From Nakaseomyces glabratus (taxonomy: Eukaryota > Ascomycota > Saccharomycetes > Saccharomycetales > Saccharomycetaceae), in the NCBI RefSeq assembly GCF_010111755.1, contig NC_088957.1, positions 806,001 through 870,000 on the forward strand: DNA of 64,000 nucleotides. The letters run 5' to 3'. The first letter of the stretch is position 1, and every line of letters begins with the position of its first letter. A program made the position numbers and the translations under genes. The notes beneath the pieces were generated by a model that was not told the origin of the DNA, did no database searches, and saw only the letters and a program-made list of their open reading frames with translations. This document shows, piece after piece, positions 53,001 to 62,155 of this stretch.

Positions 53001-54042
53001 AGTTGCTACTTTTCCTTCCAATTGGGAAGGTAAATTTGATGGGCTGCAACAAATTATTATGAATGGATTAAGATCATCGACGTCTTTAGAGATAACGTGG
53101 AAATTTCTTGATAAGTTAAACTTACTTAAAGATAGTAGAATAATTGCTAATACGGACACAAGGTTATTATTTGCTCTAATAGCCAATTTCCCTCGCTTTT
53201 TACAGGCCATGGATACTAAACAATATGACCAAATTGAAAGTGCTGCCTCGTCACTTATAGTTCTTTCTGAAGCATACGAGCAACCATCGTTATCAAGACT
53301 AATAAACTCACTTATCAAAGATAAATTTAGATCAAAAAGAGATTTTATGAGTCAGGTTGTTAGCTTCATCTCTAGGAACTTTTTCCCTGACTATTCTGCT
53401 CCAACCTTGGTATTTTTATTGGGATTACTACTGAACAAAGTTAGCTGGGTGAAAGTTCAAACATTGGAAATTTTGAAGTACGTTTTCCCATTGTTAGATA
53501 TGAGTAGACCCGAATTTTTAGGTGTTGGGGCTGATTTAATATCTCCACTACTTCGCTTACTTTTGACGGAATATGAAGCCAAGGCACTAGAAGTTCTGGA
53601 TTGCGTTCCAAATGTCCTTGGAAGTAAAATGGATAAAGATGTTTTGAGGACAACCATGGGGAATAAAAACTCAAAAAATAGTACTAACTTAACCACTACT
53701 TTATTTGGCATTCCTGAAGAGAGTGGATGGTCGATACCTATGCCCAGCATTACCGCCGCTACTACCAGACACAATGTTCATGCAGTATACATGTCTTGTT
53801 TGCCAGAAAGTATGGGGGATACTGATGCGCATGAAATTGATAATGATATTGATGTAATTACTGAATTCCATGTGGATGCAGAGTATGGTTTAGGTAGGAT
53901 GGAAACAAATGATTCTATATCAGTTGTCGAAGAGAAAGATCCATCTTTGAGTCATATGTGGATGCAATTGGACAATTTGGACAATTTCTTTGCTCAAGAT
54001 AATGTTGCGTCTACTACTAATGATTTATCTGTTTGGAGATAA
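47041..54042 (+). CDS. TAO3: Tao3/Pag1, RAM-network scaffold (Furry family)
   Basis: Encodes 2333 aa (S. cerevisiae Tao3 2376), the largest gene here. Tao3 belongs to the Furry/Mor2 family and helps activate the NDR kinase Cbk1 in the RAM network, which drives polarised growth, cell separation and Ace2 function. The N-terminal 200 residues are disordered. The rest is a long helical repeat (HEAT/ARM-like) with conserved stretches: MATDWKSPSEYALHILFTKFIRHAEQKL (about 200-228), HILFTKF and MFWRKTKSE in the Mor2-Pag1 N domain, and NFFPDYSAPTLVFLLGLLLNKVSWVKVQTLEILKYVFP (about 2117-2155) in the C domain. The ATG at 47041 follows an A-rich leader. Convergent with ASG1, as in YIL129C-YIL130W. Confidence 0.97.
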   Translation: MNTAFTFPPQNSEIQESDDTGYMEQTIIPSSNQVQTNTPIMDATTDNSIGNLQEDYTEDSQVPLDDDPMTLQQKLLNMQEALPTTMNPLHINTGTANNITATQEIPVIAIPSPSEIPANSLRNQLRQSSLKNEIFSNRSEAPKIGETNIRQVASLKSKTGNAKEASVNIDTSEPISLSPTDSNARAKSDMYVATLRQQMATDWKSPSEYALHILFTKFIRHAEQKLDLCLQQPLVIEPPIVEILGEGIDPTFDKVIESLGHVAKNKPKPVIDAMMFWRKTKSEAAINANHDLERLLKDYEVEQNKLSRNQPLRSTSQRKGTDLLKRKNTNSTNVSTGSSFNFSHKRNKSSKSSLGSKLTESSHLQNIEIAIESSRDSVLQAERKSLASIYILCRVLIEIVKQSSEEDKYLNDLEDIVFTQLKTTDPLSISTSIMKSSNWNSFAELLGYMSEKRFISVSDKFIADLEKLPPQIPPEMEPSIHLLILGMRYVRLKNYPLERFEESADFMKSLSKFYSKSSNISISLAYTEVINQLLLPLAGHITAEVNHPVWVEAMSSLLETASKLQNDNKYWANGFKLTVSILCVSPPELFSNRWVTLMEANASKIRTKIFSEKVIFAVALSRLVWVYLYRCPETLNNTMRTLEKLLRMYLNTKKKENWLTPDFELLNPLADALVSVGYAHPNFIMEHAVLSLFRQSFNGLTLDDVNFEKLMLALNTYRGILATNTRPGFPENDCRTYATNLDNIQFDVTKESLSQNHKEVCSYIHKLFTLLDARIGSEVWSPENQHTKSSSSFGPFTFNFSNDNYAINTKNTEVCLFATVIEVIPGCLSVSSEIPYRSTIEILSRNAVHANSTISDSCRRAFRALASKRSPYTLITWFAKYSFDFDERMQSNYNMSYLVSMEYYKLLELYVELLECWLQAFQSSNKEKDKKGIGLDGIRLMAEDEGIAGDYDSVYEEKKKLEWKNTITVIEEVEGNGLFFLCSFEAHVRALGVKILKIISKFDEAMIAKTVKLSSNSHVRTVSNHFAADSGTRLIDILNNCNATTILNANSSSLSAVEKTRFAKLTLKHKKGVLIRLAESDYGVDAALWQRAFPPLLSHIFKQCPVTMALCRSIVCIRLVQLHELILKVANNPDYRPEGVLSETVINQWRLYLIAACTSLTSTSDQKLHIPVPNSVQHGRKKSQQIFTVQHQKIKSVKSIFKMVLPLLNAQHAMVRDAIIVGLSSMNINIYRTYIESIDEFLTNWKEQSSKNAIRIEMFHILTILSQFMYDPIILDDRWILERIAEYLRQAKKFLEMDSVQNSFAFQSLRSHFATLLLNFYKAAHRLSYFDKLFPFQGRTSSFNYLKEWCGYGEFSYIAEERYNLMVKKADNTRDKTAILTGIEFQRKKLEKTVLEAMVALCEDPIVKCIDDVPGLPVVISFDTVGLLSWIGSLFNSGNDTIRGLGVEALENLLENNQDNAKLFKEVANQCVSYHNDPSVSFLYYTTLCKAVLKLENLILEEDELVSLGLYGLVSDNEMIRTYAADLLSVVETKLHNSSYIKVFEERLSNSSKTVFKSTAQEISSIFADLLSQELCLRIFSTLVRILELFQFEIKRDILVLMVPWVNKFTLKSLDEIDTYMVLNNLFYITVDLNDTFPKEVEQLWISLGKGNAFQNTHVALEYIMTCSISYCNPIFVEYASDVVLYLANVPGGLGLVDSLLQNLKPKLIVPTHSELPTLPSNNNKYVFVGDVVSRLNYHGKSVIFSKTQITIVFLVNLLNSPLDALKDELPSLLHISVCLLDHYIPVVKKSASRLLCNLIFLFSPTHEKTDLTVEILRSDDQLWSYDHLVRDKKGARSPKMMDQLIKNLLDIFSSIESVQENWQKVSLKWATACSVRHIACRSFQMFRSLLSSLDQEMFRDILHRLSNTVSDSNTDIQGFAMQILMTLNAITAELDPTELIGFPQLFWSITACLSSIHEQEFVEVLSCFSKFLSKIDLDSPDTVQCLVATFPSNWEGKFDGLQQIIMNGLRSSTSLEITWKFLDKLNLLKDSRIIANTDTRLLFALIANFPRFLQAMDTKQYDQIESAASSLIVLSEAYEQPSLSRLINSLIKDKFRSKRDFMSQVVSFISRNFFPDYSAPTLVFLLGLLLNKVSWVKVQTLEILKYVFPLLDMSRPEFLGVGADLISPLLRLLLTEYEAKALEVLDCVPNVLGSKMDKDVLRTTMGNKNSKNSTNLTTTLFGIPEESGWSIPMPSITAATTRHNVHAVYMSCLPESMGDTDAHEIDNDIDVITEFHVDAEYGLGRMETNDSISVVEEKDPSLSHMWMQLDNLDNFFAQDNVASTTNDLSVWR

Positions 54043-54182
54043 TACTATAGTACTTTCATTTATCATTATTAAACTCATTAAATTACAAATATGCATTATT
54101 CATTATATATAACATGATTATCAATTAATATTATTATTCATTACTGAATAAGTGGCAATAATTATTAAAGCCTTCATCTTTA

Positions 54183-56726
54183 TTAGGCGTTATTAGTAGG
54201 TAAATATTTCCCAAATAAATGCGCATCTAGTTGATCGAAAACACCATGTATTCCTTCACCAGGTTCACTTTTAACTCTCACTCCTTCATTTTCTGGCAAC
54301 CTTTCCTCAGTATAAATCGAGTTTTGATTTAAAGACTTAGGATTTGTTAGATTATCCTCCAACACATCAAGCTCATTCTTCATGCGTTTATCAGGTTCTA
54401 AATTAAAGAAACTGGCAAGATCGTTAAAATTGTTGTTTTCGTAAGATATATTATTATCCATTCCTAAAGCATTGGGGTTAATCATGTCACCTTCATTTGG
54501 TGCGAAGGTCGACTTTTGAATATGATTGTGCATAGAGGTTTCCAATGGTCCATTCGTCGACTTATCTTGAAACTGGGGAAACATATCAGTTGGATTTTGA
54601 CTCGATAAGTAAGAATTAAATGTCTCCTCTACTGATTTCGCATTCGCCATGCTACTATCAACCAAATTGGTAGATCGTTTCTCAGGTGAAGAATATAAAC
54701 TAGTCATGATTATTGTTTTGGAGTTCAGCTTTTCAAAAAGCTTGTTTAACAAATGATATGTTCTTTCAGCTGCCATACTAGAATCTTTCAGTTTTATAAG
54801 AACTTCACGCCCTACGTTAGCGTCTTTCAGAATCTCATAGTATTCATCGGTATTATTTGTATTGGGCTTCTCTGCTTCATGGATGTAGAAAAGAAGGCCG
54901 GCAACAGAATAAAATATGGTATAACATGCGTACCAATATGAACCTGTCAACAAATTATTTTTGAGCATATCTTGAGCCAAATGAACAACTGTTCGCGAGA
55001 CCTTGATGGAATTATTAGCCCTTAAATATGATAGTTCATCTTCCTCTGTCTTTATGACATTTTTGGATATATAGTGAATGAAAGGTCTATAAAGAATCAA
55101 CTGTACATGTAAGAATGCTAAATGTAACAGTTTATTAGCTCTTTCATATTGAGGATGTATATCATGGGCATTAGGAACCAATTCCCTAGGCAATTCTTCC
55201 AGCCACATCTTTAATTTTAACTCTAGATCTGTAACTGTTTTATGAGAAATAAAGATGTTAATTTTTTTTATAGGGTATAGGTGCTTTAAAATATCTCCAA
55301 GAATCATAAACAGCTTGGTATGCTCATTGGCAATCCCGGTACTAGATAGGGAATATGGATTCTGATCATAATTAATACCCTGTTCTGTTAAAGCTTCATC
55401 TGGGAGATCAAGAGGCAATTCCTGATCAAAATCTTCTCTGTCCAAAGAGCCTGGTAGTCCTAACATAGCATTCACATAAACATCAAGCTTATAAATAGTG
55501 TAGAAAAGTCTCTTTCTCATTTCAATTTCCAAAGGAGTGTGAATGCTGTTATCTGGCAAGTTCCTATGAAAACCCTCTCTTAATACACTTCTCATAGCCA
55601 GACCAATATAGGTATAACATGTTGACAATCTCGCCGAACATTGCAAAAATATAAACATCATCAGAATAGTTTGCATTGAATTTAAATCCCGAGCATTTGT
55701 TATATCCAAAAGCTTTCTTGCTGCAATAAAATATTTATAACCTTCATCCTGCAAAAATTTGTTGTTAGAAAGAATTTCATCGGTATGGTCATGGTTTAAG
55801 TCATCATGAATAATAGACTTCGAAAAAAGGGCTCCCACTGCCATTGTTGAGTAACACAAAGGAAGAAATCTCATTTGCTCATGGGAATAATTATGTGGGT
55901 CTGTTTCATAGAGCTCATCCATTTGTTTTATAAATGTTGGTCTGTGATAAAACCTCAATAGGACACAACAATGCTCCCATGTATTCTTAACAAATTCCAG
56001 AGCAATGGGCTTTGGAGGCAAAATAATTTTGATCTCTCTTCCCACAACTGGGGGTATACTACTTGAGTGAGATGTCTTGCTGTTCTCCTTGGCATCCATA
56101 ACTGGTGTTTCACAATCTCTGACACTGCAAACACTATTTGTTTCACTTCTGTTGATATCATCTGGACTACCCTCTGTTCCAGCCGGTGAGATTGTATTCT
56201 CACTAGCTATTAAGTTATACTCTTTCATAACATCATCAAGAAACGTTGGTGCACTGCTTTTGAAGTTTTGAAAGATTTGTAAGAAGGTTGGAACGTCAAT
56301 ATCCTTTATATTTGGAGCATTCGGGAACAGAGCCTCGAATATAGTCTTGTACACATCGAGCTCTGCTTGCAGTTTAGCATTCTTTGTGTTATATTTTCTT
56401 GAGCTCAAGTTTTTCTGTACTTTTGATACACCGCTTCCCGTACCCAAACCTTGCATGGATTGATTCAGACTTGCCAAACTGACAATCGATGAGTTCGAAT
56501 TTGAGTTTGAATTTGAAAGTCCTCTTAGAGTGGAGACACTCCCAGAACCCGACCTGCTTTGCAACCTCTTTAAGGGATGGTTGTAGGTACATTCATAGGA
56601 ATACACAGTACAGTGTATACACGGCTGGTTACCATCACACTTCACCTTTTTCTTCCTACAGTCATCACAAGCTCTTGTGACTTTCCTCCTTTTGCCCTCT
56701 TGTCTGTGTGGCACAGTCAAGTTCAT
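54183..56726 (-). CDS. ASG1: Zn2Cys6 transcription factor Asg1
   Basis: Encodes 847 aa (S. cerevisiae Asg1 964). Asg1 is a zinc cluster activator of stress-response and fatty-acid use genes. The Zn2Cys6 motif is at about residues 20-47 (CDDCRKKKVKCDGNQPCIHC plus the sixth Cys in YECTY), just after a basic KRRK patch. A Ser/Asn-rich linker follows, then a short coiled coil and the fungal transcription factor regulatory domain (about 230-640) with the typical TIYKLDVYVNAMLGLPGSLDREDFD. The C-terminus is acidic and Asn-rich, likely the activation region. The frame starts with a TTG at 56765; the first ATG (56726) leaves the zinc cluster near the N-terminus. Position equals YIL130W. Confidence 0.94.
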   Translation of the reverse strand: MNLTVPHRQEGKRRKVTRACDDCRKKKVKCDGNQPCIHCTVYSYECTYNHPLKRLQSRSGSGSVSTLRGLSNSNSNSNSSIVSLASLNQSMQGLGTGSGVSKVQKNLSSRKYNTKNAKLQAELDVYKTIFEALFPNAPNIKDIDVPTFLQIFQNFKSSAPTFLDDVMKEYNLIASENTISPAGTEGSPDDINRSETNSVCSVRDCETPVMDAKENSKTSHSSSIPPVVGREIKIILPPKPIALEFVKNTWEHCCVLLRFYHRPTFIKQMDELYETDPHNYSHEQMRFLPLCYSTMAVGALFSKSIIHDDLNHDHTDEILSNNKFLQDEGYKYFIAARKLLDITNARDLNSMQTILMMFIFLQCSARLSTCYTYIGLAMRSVLREGFHRNLPDNSIHTPLEIEMRKRLFYTIYKLDVYVNAMLGLPGSLDREDFDQELPLDLPDEALTEQGINYDQNPYSLSSTGIANEHTKLFMILGDILKHLYPIKKINIFISHKTVTDLELKLKMWLEELPRELVPNAHDIHPQYERANKLLHLAFLHVQLILYRPFIHYISKNVIKTEEDELSYLRANNSIKVSRTVVHLAQDMLKNNLLTGSYWYACYTIFYSVAGLLFYIHEAEKPNTNNTDEYYEILKDANVGREVLIKLKDSSMAAERTYHLLNKLFEKLNSKTIIMTSLYSSPEKRSTNLVDSSMANAKSVEETFNSYLSSQNPTDMFPQFQDKSTNGPLETSMHNHIQKSTFAPNEGDMINPNALGMDNNISYENNNFNDLASFFNLEPDKRMKNELDVLEDNLTNPKSLNQNSIYTEERLPENEGVRVKSEPGEGIHGVFDQLDAHLFGKYLPTNNA

Positions 56727-58515
56727 CGTTTTATTACAGACAGTCTGACAGTTCTTATAATCCAATCAGTATTGGTCTGAATTAGTATATATCCGGGGAA
56801 TAGAGACACCGATCAAATATTTACTTATAGTTCCACTCAACTTTTGAAGTAGGAGTTTCCTTTTATCAAACTTCTCGACCTGTCAACTTACCTGCTTATA
56901 ACTAATATCCAAGTTAGCTACTTTTTTTTTTCACTTTCCTTTGGATGAAGGTGTGAAAGGTTGCTTTCTGGGGCAATGCAATTTTTAAGGTAGTCCTATC
57001 ACAGTGAGAAACCGAAATATTGTGACTTTCGGTGATTGTAGTATCGAAACGGAAACGAAAACAGTTACCAATAATGTGTTACTCTAGCTTTCCCACTATG
57101 CAAAAGAAGTAGTACTCCATACAATTGTGGCTATAAGCTTTTGCCTTATTCTTCTAGAAGAATACCCAATTAGGCAACACAAGTACAACAACAGATGTTT
57201 CCTCAGAGCACCCCGTAGACTCGCATGGGTCCGGCTTACGTTGGACTTCCAATAGACTTTTGTTGGGACCAAGAAAGCTTCCATTCCCGAAAGAGACACT
57301 GATAAAGCCGCATAGGAAATCTAATTGTAAAATTTTCAAGAATAAACGGAAAAACTATAGACTTTAAATAATCCTTACAGGGGGTTCTCAGTAGGCGGAA
57401 CAACTTACATCTAAAAAAGTGAAGATGGGAAAGTAATTGTTCCTGGCTTTAAGTTGCTCATATGCCTCTGCAGGAAAATCTAAGCGAGGAACGATAATTA
57501 TTGAGAAATCTGCATTAGGAATTATGCGTACCTAGATACTTCCACCTCCACTGTAACTGCTCGGAGAAAAGACCCGTAGGTCCCTGGGAGTAATGAACGC
57601 ACTGGAAAGTGTGAATCTCGGAAAATTATAGAAAATTGACATTCCTAAGAAACGGAGGTACACCTGGTGTTACCGAACACCGGTGGATCCTCCAAAGTAG
57701 CGGGAAGTTATCGAAGTACACAGAAAAAGTCTAATAGCGGAAAACCACAGTAAGCAGCGCAGCATTGGCAGCATTGGCAGCATTGGCAGCATAGACAGTT
57801 TAGAATGAAAGACGTTTGGTGGGGTATTAAAATGGCGCGGGATCCGGCCAAATTCTAAAGTACAATAAGCGAGGTATGTGATGTAATACAAAGTATCGTT
57901 TGAAAACAAATAATAAATGCATATATATAAAAGCTTTGGAGAGTAGCGGTTGGATGTTACCATCCACTATTTTCTTTTTTAAAAAAATAAATAAGGATAA
58001 AAAAAAAGGATTCATGCTTGTCATGCATACTACACTACTGATCATATCTTTATGGAAGTATTGTTCAGACTTAGTAATGATATAGCGAAAATTACAAGCT
58101 CAAGGTTTGTGCGAGTGATGGCTGGATACTGGATGGAAGAAGTAAATGGGGGGGAAATCAATCAGGAGTACTCGCATTGATGTCACCTAAAAGAGACCAT
58201 TTCTTTTCCATCATTGCTACCCTTTGATGTTAACTTTGTAAAAATTGTAAAGAATGACAGAAAGCTTTCTGCTACAGTGTTGTAAAAAGTTACCTTCGCC
58301 AAAAAATGAGAGCAAAACAGTAGTAGAAAGAGAGCTCATCAAGTCAAGTTGCTGCATTGACACTTTTGTTCATATAGTTCACTCATAGAGTCTATAAATA
58401 GAGAGGTACTTAACTTGCCAGAGGGGATAAAATAGAATCAAGTTATTAATCGCTTAAAAAAAAGCTTCTAACTGATTGTTTTTGTATCATTGAAGTAAAT
58501 TACATTTTAGCGAAC
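56727..58515. promoter_or_regulatory. Divergent ASG1-FKH1 intergenic region
   Basis: 1.79 kb with no coding frame I would defend. It holds a 9-bp tandem repeat (57761-57796) and AT-rich stretches close to FKH1. Nothing indicates an RNA gene. Confidence 0.45.
57761..57796. repeat. 9-bp tandem repeat AGCATTGGC x4
   Basis: Three exact units and a fourth diverged one (AGCATAGAC). Noncoding, about 720 bp upstream of FKH1. Confidence 0.8.
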
Positions 58516-60345
58516 ATGGATGAGGGTCTTGATCTTTCGTTGATACCTTCAACATTAAGAGATGATTTACTCAGGACGATCATTTCATCTTTATATGAGC
58601 CAGAAAAAACCGCAGTCGCAAGGCAATACGACAATCAAACACTCACAGCAGAGGATAATAAACCACACAGCAATCACAAGGCTAAGCTTGTAGGTAGATC
58701 GTGGACTTTCCGATTAAAGAGTGACTCAGTGACAATTGGTCGTAATACAGACACCTTTAACAATACGTTCAATTGGAGCACTAGGGCTGGACTTGATATT
58801 GATTTGGGGCCCTCAAAAACAGTATCAAGAAATCATGCAAAGATAAATTTTGATGAAAGAAATGGTAAATGGGTGTTTACTTCATTGGGCCGTAATGGTG
58901 CAAAAATAAACGGTAAAAGGGTTAAACCAACAGATGCGGAAAGTTCTGTTTCAGTTAGTATTTCAAACGGCGCACTTATTGAAGTCGGTGGTGTAGATAT
59001 GATGTTTTTGGTGTCAGATATGTATCCAAAATATACCCAAAAAACCTTGGATGTAATAGCTACAAGGCTATTTAAGCATTACAAACTAGAATCAGAGCCA
59101 ATTAATGTGGTCGAAAATCCATTCACATGGGGTATAATAAGATACTCAAAATATTACAATTCTAGAGTACGAGATGAGTTAAAAATTAAGGAAGGAACCG
59201 TTCCAGTACAAAAATTGAAGCTAGAAATTGAATTAGAGAAAATCAGAGAATCCAACAAAAAAAAGGAAACTCAGGAGTCAAATGTTGATAGAAGCTTACC
59301 GCTGCAAGAGGAAGGATCTGGTGACCACAGCTCTCATACCGATAAGGAAAAGCTCCCCAAAGACTCCAATATCATCCCTAAACAAGAGACTGTCCATGAC
59401 AACGATGTAACAAAGACTAAGGGAAATGCAGTGACTGATACTGAAATGCATGTTTCCCAGGAAACGGACAATTTTCAGAGTTCGATAATTGAACCTCCAA
59501 AAGAAATCTCGAAAACTAGCTTCTATACTAAATATGATGTGTCTAAGTCTGATACACCTGTAAGTGATGAAATAAGTGGTAATAGTAAAAATTTGAAAAA
59601 CATACGAAGTCTTGATGAAACAGGTACGACAACAAACATTGACGGCGAAACAGCAGTAAACTCTAAGAGACAACATGATAATGATATACCTGATGAACGG
59701 ACTATAAAGCAACCGAAGTTTGATGTATCAAGACTGCAGAAGGAGCTAAACTCAAATTCAAAGGCATTAGGTGACAAGAATGAAGCAAATGCTTCGGTTA
59801 ATCCTGACGTATCATTCGCTGACAAAGCAGTCAAAGATGTGAAATTAATAACTGACAGAAGAATTTTATCTGATAATAGGAACGGCACTGCCAAACCAAA
59901 AGATTCATATGCCACACTAATCACCAAAGCCATTTTATCGTCTCCAAGTGGTGAGAGAACACTAAGTGAAATTCTAAAATATATCAGTGATGAATATCCT
60001 TATTTCAAAACGTCTACATTGGACTGGCCAAATTCAGTGAGACATAATCTTTCCGTAAATAAGAAATTTGAAAAGATCAGTAAAAGAGCCAATGCTATAG
60101 GAAAAGGTAATAACTGGAGAATTTCACTCGACTATCAACAAGAGTTTTTGCAGAAATGGAAAAAAGGCACTTTAAAATTTATGAAGAAAACAGATGCCGT
60201 CGATCGACAACTGTTGCTATATATCTCAAAGCATGGTGATCTCCCTAGAAGACAGGCACCAGATGATTCGCCAAAACGCATCACAATCCAGAGCATGTCT
60301 GAAGCACCTGGCTCAAAAAAACTAGAAAGAACAACCAAATTATGA
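58516..60345 (+). CDS. FKH1: Forkhead transcription factor Fkh1
   Basis: Encodes 609 aa (S. cerevisiae Fkh1 484, Fkh2 862). Fkh1 controls the CLB2 G2/M gene cluster, silencing, origin timing and mating-type donor choice. An FHA domain at about 60-150 carries the phosphothreonine-binding patterns TIGRN and SRNHAKINF and ends LGRNGAKINGKRV. The middle (about 240-440) is polar and disordered. The forkhead DNA-binding domain is at about 461-550, with SYATLITKAIL, the recognition helix WPNSVRHNLSVNKKFEKI, and the wing GKGNNWRISLD. The protein ends soon after, unlike Fkh2, which has a long C-terminal tail. Position between ASG1 and CSM2 equals YIL131C. The linker between FHA and forkhead is longer than in S. 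cerevisiae Fkh1. Confidence 0.95.
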   Translation: MDEGLDLSLIPSTLRDDLLRTIISSLYEPEKTAVARQYDNQTLTAEDNKPHSNHKAKLVGRSWTFRLKSDSVTIGRNTDTFNNTFNWSTRAGLDIDLGPSKTVSRNHAKINFDERNGKWVFTSLGRNGAKINGKRVKPTDAESSVSVSISNGALIEVGGVDMMFLVSDMYPKYTQKTLDVIATRLFKHYKLESEPINVVENPFTWGIIRYSKYYNSRVRDELKIKEGTVPVQKLKLEIELEKIRESNKKKETQESNVDRSLPLQEEGSGDHSSHTDKEKLPKDSNIIPKQETVHDNDVTKTKGNAVTDTEMHVSQETDNFQSSIIEPPKEISKTSFYTKYDVSKSDTPVSDEISGNSKNLKNIRSLDETGTTTNIDGETAVNSKRQHDNDIPDERTIKQPKFDVSRLQKELNSNSKALGDKNEANASVNPDVSFADKAVKDVKLITDRRILSDNRNGTAKPKDSYATLITKAILSSPSGERTLSEILKYISDEYPYFKTSTLDWPNSVRHNLSVNKKFEKISKRANAIGKGNNWRISLDYQQEFLQKWKKGTLKFMKKTDAVDRQLLLYISKHGDLPRRQAPDDSPKRITIQSMSEAPGSKKLERTTKL

Positions 60346-60583
60346 ACTATCTAATTTATTATACACTTCGCATTTGTAGGCTAAATAGATAGCTAATTCT
60401 TAACTATTCGTGTTATTAGTCTGATTTGCCGATTCTTTTCTATATTTTTTGGTTAGCGAAGGGTTTCAAGAAAATCAAAAGCAACTCATCGCAATTGAGA
60501 ATTAAAAAATAAAGAAAATCAAACAGTATCAAGATCAGTAATTAATAAATTCAAAATATAGATCTAAGGCTGAAGTCTATGGT

Positions 60584-61228
60584 ATGCCGCCGAAGCGATA
60601 TGATGATCTCTCTCTCCTTACTTTATGGCCAGTAGCACCTGATATTGATCTAGCTCAATATATTTATCAATTTTTAACATCGGAAGTCGGGACACAAACT
60701 GAGAAGGAAGTATACTTTACTGATTCTATTAACTCTTTTCCAATACATCAGTTACAAGAGTTAGTCAATGAGTCTAACCAGAGCATTTATGAAAATATCA
60801 AGATCAATACAGCTTTGGATCTGCATGAATTAAGTAGTATAATTAAAAAAAACACTGAATCCTTAATTCTGAAGAAAATACAAAATAAGAAAACCAATGA
60901 TCTAAAGCCCTTTCAAATTTTGTCGGTCATCAATGGTCTTGATGTTATGTTTCGAAGTACTCTGGTCAGTTTCACCAATGAGCAAGCACATCTAATGCTG
61001 AGGGACGTTATGCTCCGATTACGCCAGGTATGTAATGAATATGACTGCTCGCCCTTGACATTCAAAATAATACTTTTGTTTAATAGGAGCGATGTTATGG
61101 AGCTCTTGCCTAAACAGAGGCATTCTGCTGCTCATCAACAGAAGAAGATGAAATACAATAACGCTATGGAAGGTAACTCCGTCGGAGAATTTGTAGGTAA
61201 ATATTACTGTGATGAGGTTGCACAATAA
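60584..61228 (+). CDS. CSM2: Csm2, Shu complex subunit
   Basis: Encodes 214 aa (S. cerevisiae Csm2 213). With Psy3, Shu1 and Shu2 it forms the Shu complex, which promotes Rad51 filament assembly in error-free bypass of replication lesions and in meiosis. Csm2 has a Rad51-like ATPase core fold without the Walker motifs, and none is visible here. Matching blocks are the N-terminal YDDLSLLTLWP, IYENIKINTALDLHELSSI (about 65-83) and ILSVINGLDVMFRSTL (about 110-125), with GEFVGKYYCDE near the C-terminus. It is tandem with FKH1 and convergent with FLX1, as in YIL131C-YIL134W. An out-of-frame ATG lies 5 nt upstream of the chosen start. Confidence 0.9.
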   Translation: MPPKRYDDLSLLTLWPVAPDIDLAQYIYQFLTSEVGTQTEKEVYFTDSINSFPIHQLQELVNESNQSIYENIKINTALDLHELSSIIKKNTESLILKKIQNKKTNDLKPFQILSVINGLDVMFRSTLVSFTNEQAHLMLRDVMLRLRQVCNEYDCSPLTFKIILLFNRSDVMELLPKQRHSAAHQQKKMKYNNAMEGNSVGEFVGKYYCDEVAQ

Positions 61229-61285
61229 TGATGAAAATGCATATTTTATTTATTCCAATGAACAAAATTGAATATAATAATAGAA

Positions 61286-62155
61286 CTATAAGAAACTCTT
61301 GAAATTTTCGTATATACAAAACGTAATGCAGGTCGAAGGTACTGATCGCAGTAAATTCGCCGAAAGACCCTTATAGAAACCCAACAATCCACTTCTACTG
61401 TATATCATTTTAGAGAGTGGCAATAACTTGAAATCGTTTTCAGAAGCTTGAAAGCTTTGTAGATTAGATTTCAAGAGTTGAAATGGATATACCGCTGATG
61501 TCGAGAGCATTTTACTAACTGATGTTACAGCGATAGTCTCAAGGTTTGTTATTTCATCGGAGTCTCTATTCTTTAGTACCAGCTTGTGCTTTAAAGTATC
61601 ATAGCATGTGAAATGCAGTGCACCTTGTGATACGCCAACTAGGGCTGGTACCAATCCCTTCCATAATCCTTGAACACCATCATTTTTGATGAGGTCTCTC
61701 AGTACTTTCATTGATGTGAGGTCTGAGTTTGCCTTTGACATCATCCTGGTCTTGATTACCCATAGTGGGTTAGTTAGTACAGTCGTCAACATCCCAGAAG
61801 AGGCACTTGCCGATAGGTACATCCATGAGCTCAGGTCTTTGTCATTTCTTATTCGGTGATTGTAATTTATTAGATAGTCCTTTGCTACTCGGTATGAAGC
61901 GAAATAGAGCCCCCAGGCGATTGTATTACCAACTAAATTGACAGTCAAACCTCGATAGAGCTCCCTGGTCAGTGACAAGTCAGACCCCACTATCTCACTC
62001 CATAAATTCCGGTAGCCTTTCTTTGTAGTCGATGTTATTAGTAATTGTAATCGTACTTTAAACAAATCCAGTGGATGCACTATCAAGGTGGTTACCGAAC
62101 CAGCAGTAAGCCCTGATATAACCTCCTTTTGTAAGGGAGTGTATCGATCAGACAT
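61286..62155 (-). CDS. FLX1: Flx1, mitochondrial FAD carrier
   Basis: Encodes 289 aa (S. cerevisiae Flx1 311). It is an inner-membrane carrier of the SLC25 family that exchanges FAD between matrix and cytosol and so supports flavoproteins such as Sdh1 and Lpd1. Three repeats of about 100 residues, each with two membrane helices, show the carrier signature: PLDLFKVRLQ (about 26-35), PLWVIKTRMM (about 130-139) and PFQLLKSNLQ (about 225-234). No N-terminal presequence, as usual for carriers. The position next to CSM2 equals YIL134W; RPL16A, which lies between them in S. cerevisiae, is absent. Confidence 0.93.
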   Translation of the reverse strand: MSDRYTPLQKEVISGLTAGSVTTLIVHPLDLFKVRLQLLITSTTKKGYRNLWSEIVGSDLSLTRELYRGLTVNLVGNTIAWGLYFASYRVAKDYLINYNHRIRNDKDLSSWMYLSASASSGMLTTVLTNPLWVIKTRMMSKANSDLTSMKVLRDLIKNDGVQGLWKGLVPALVGVSQGALHFTCYDTLKHKLVLKNRDSDEITNLETIAVTSVSKMLSTSAVYPFQLLKSNLQSFQASENDFKLLPLSKMIYSRSGLLGFYKGLSANLLRSVPSTCITFCIYENFKSFL

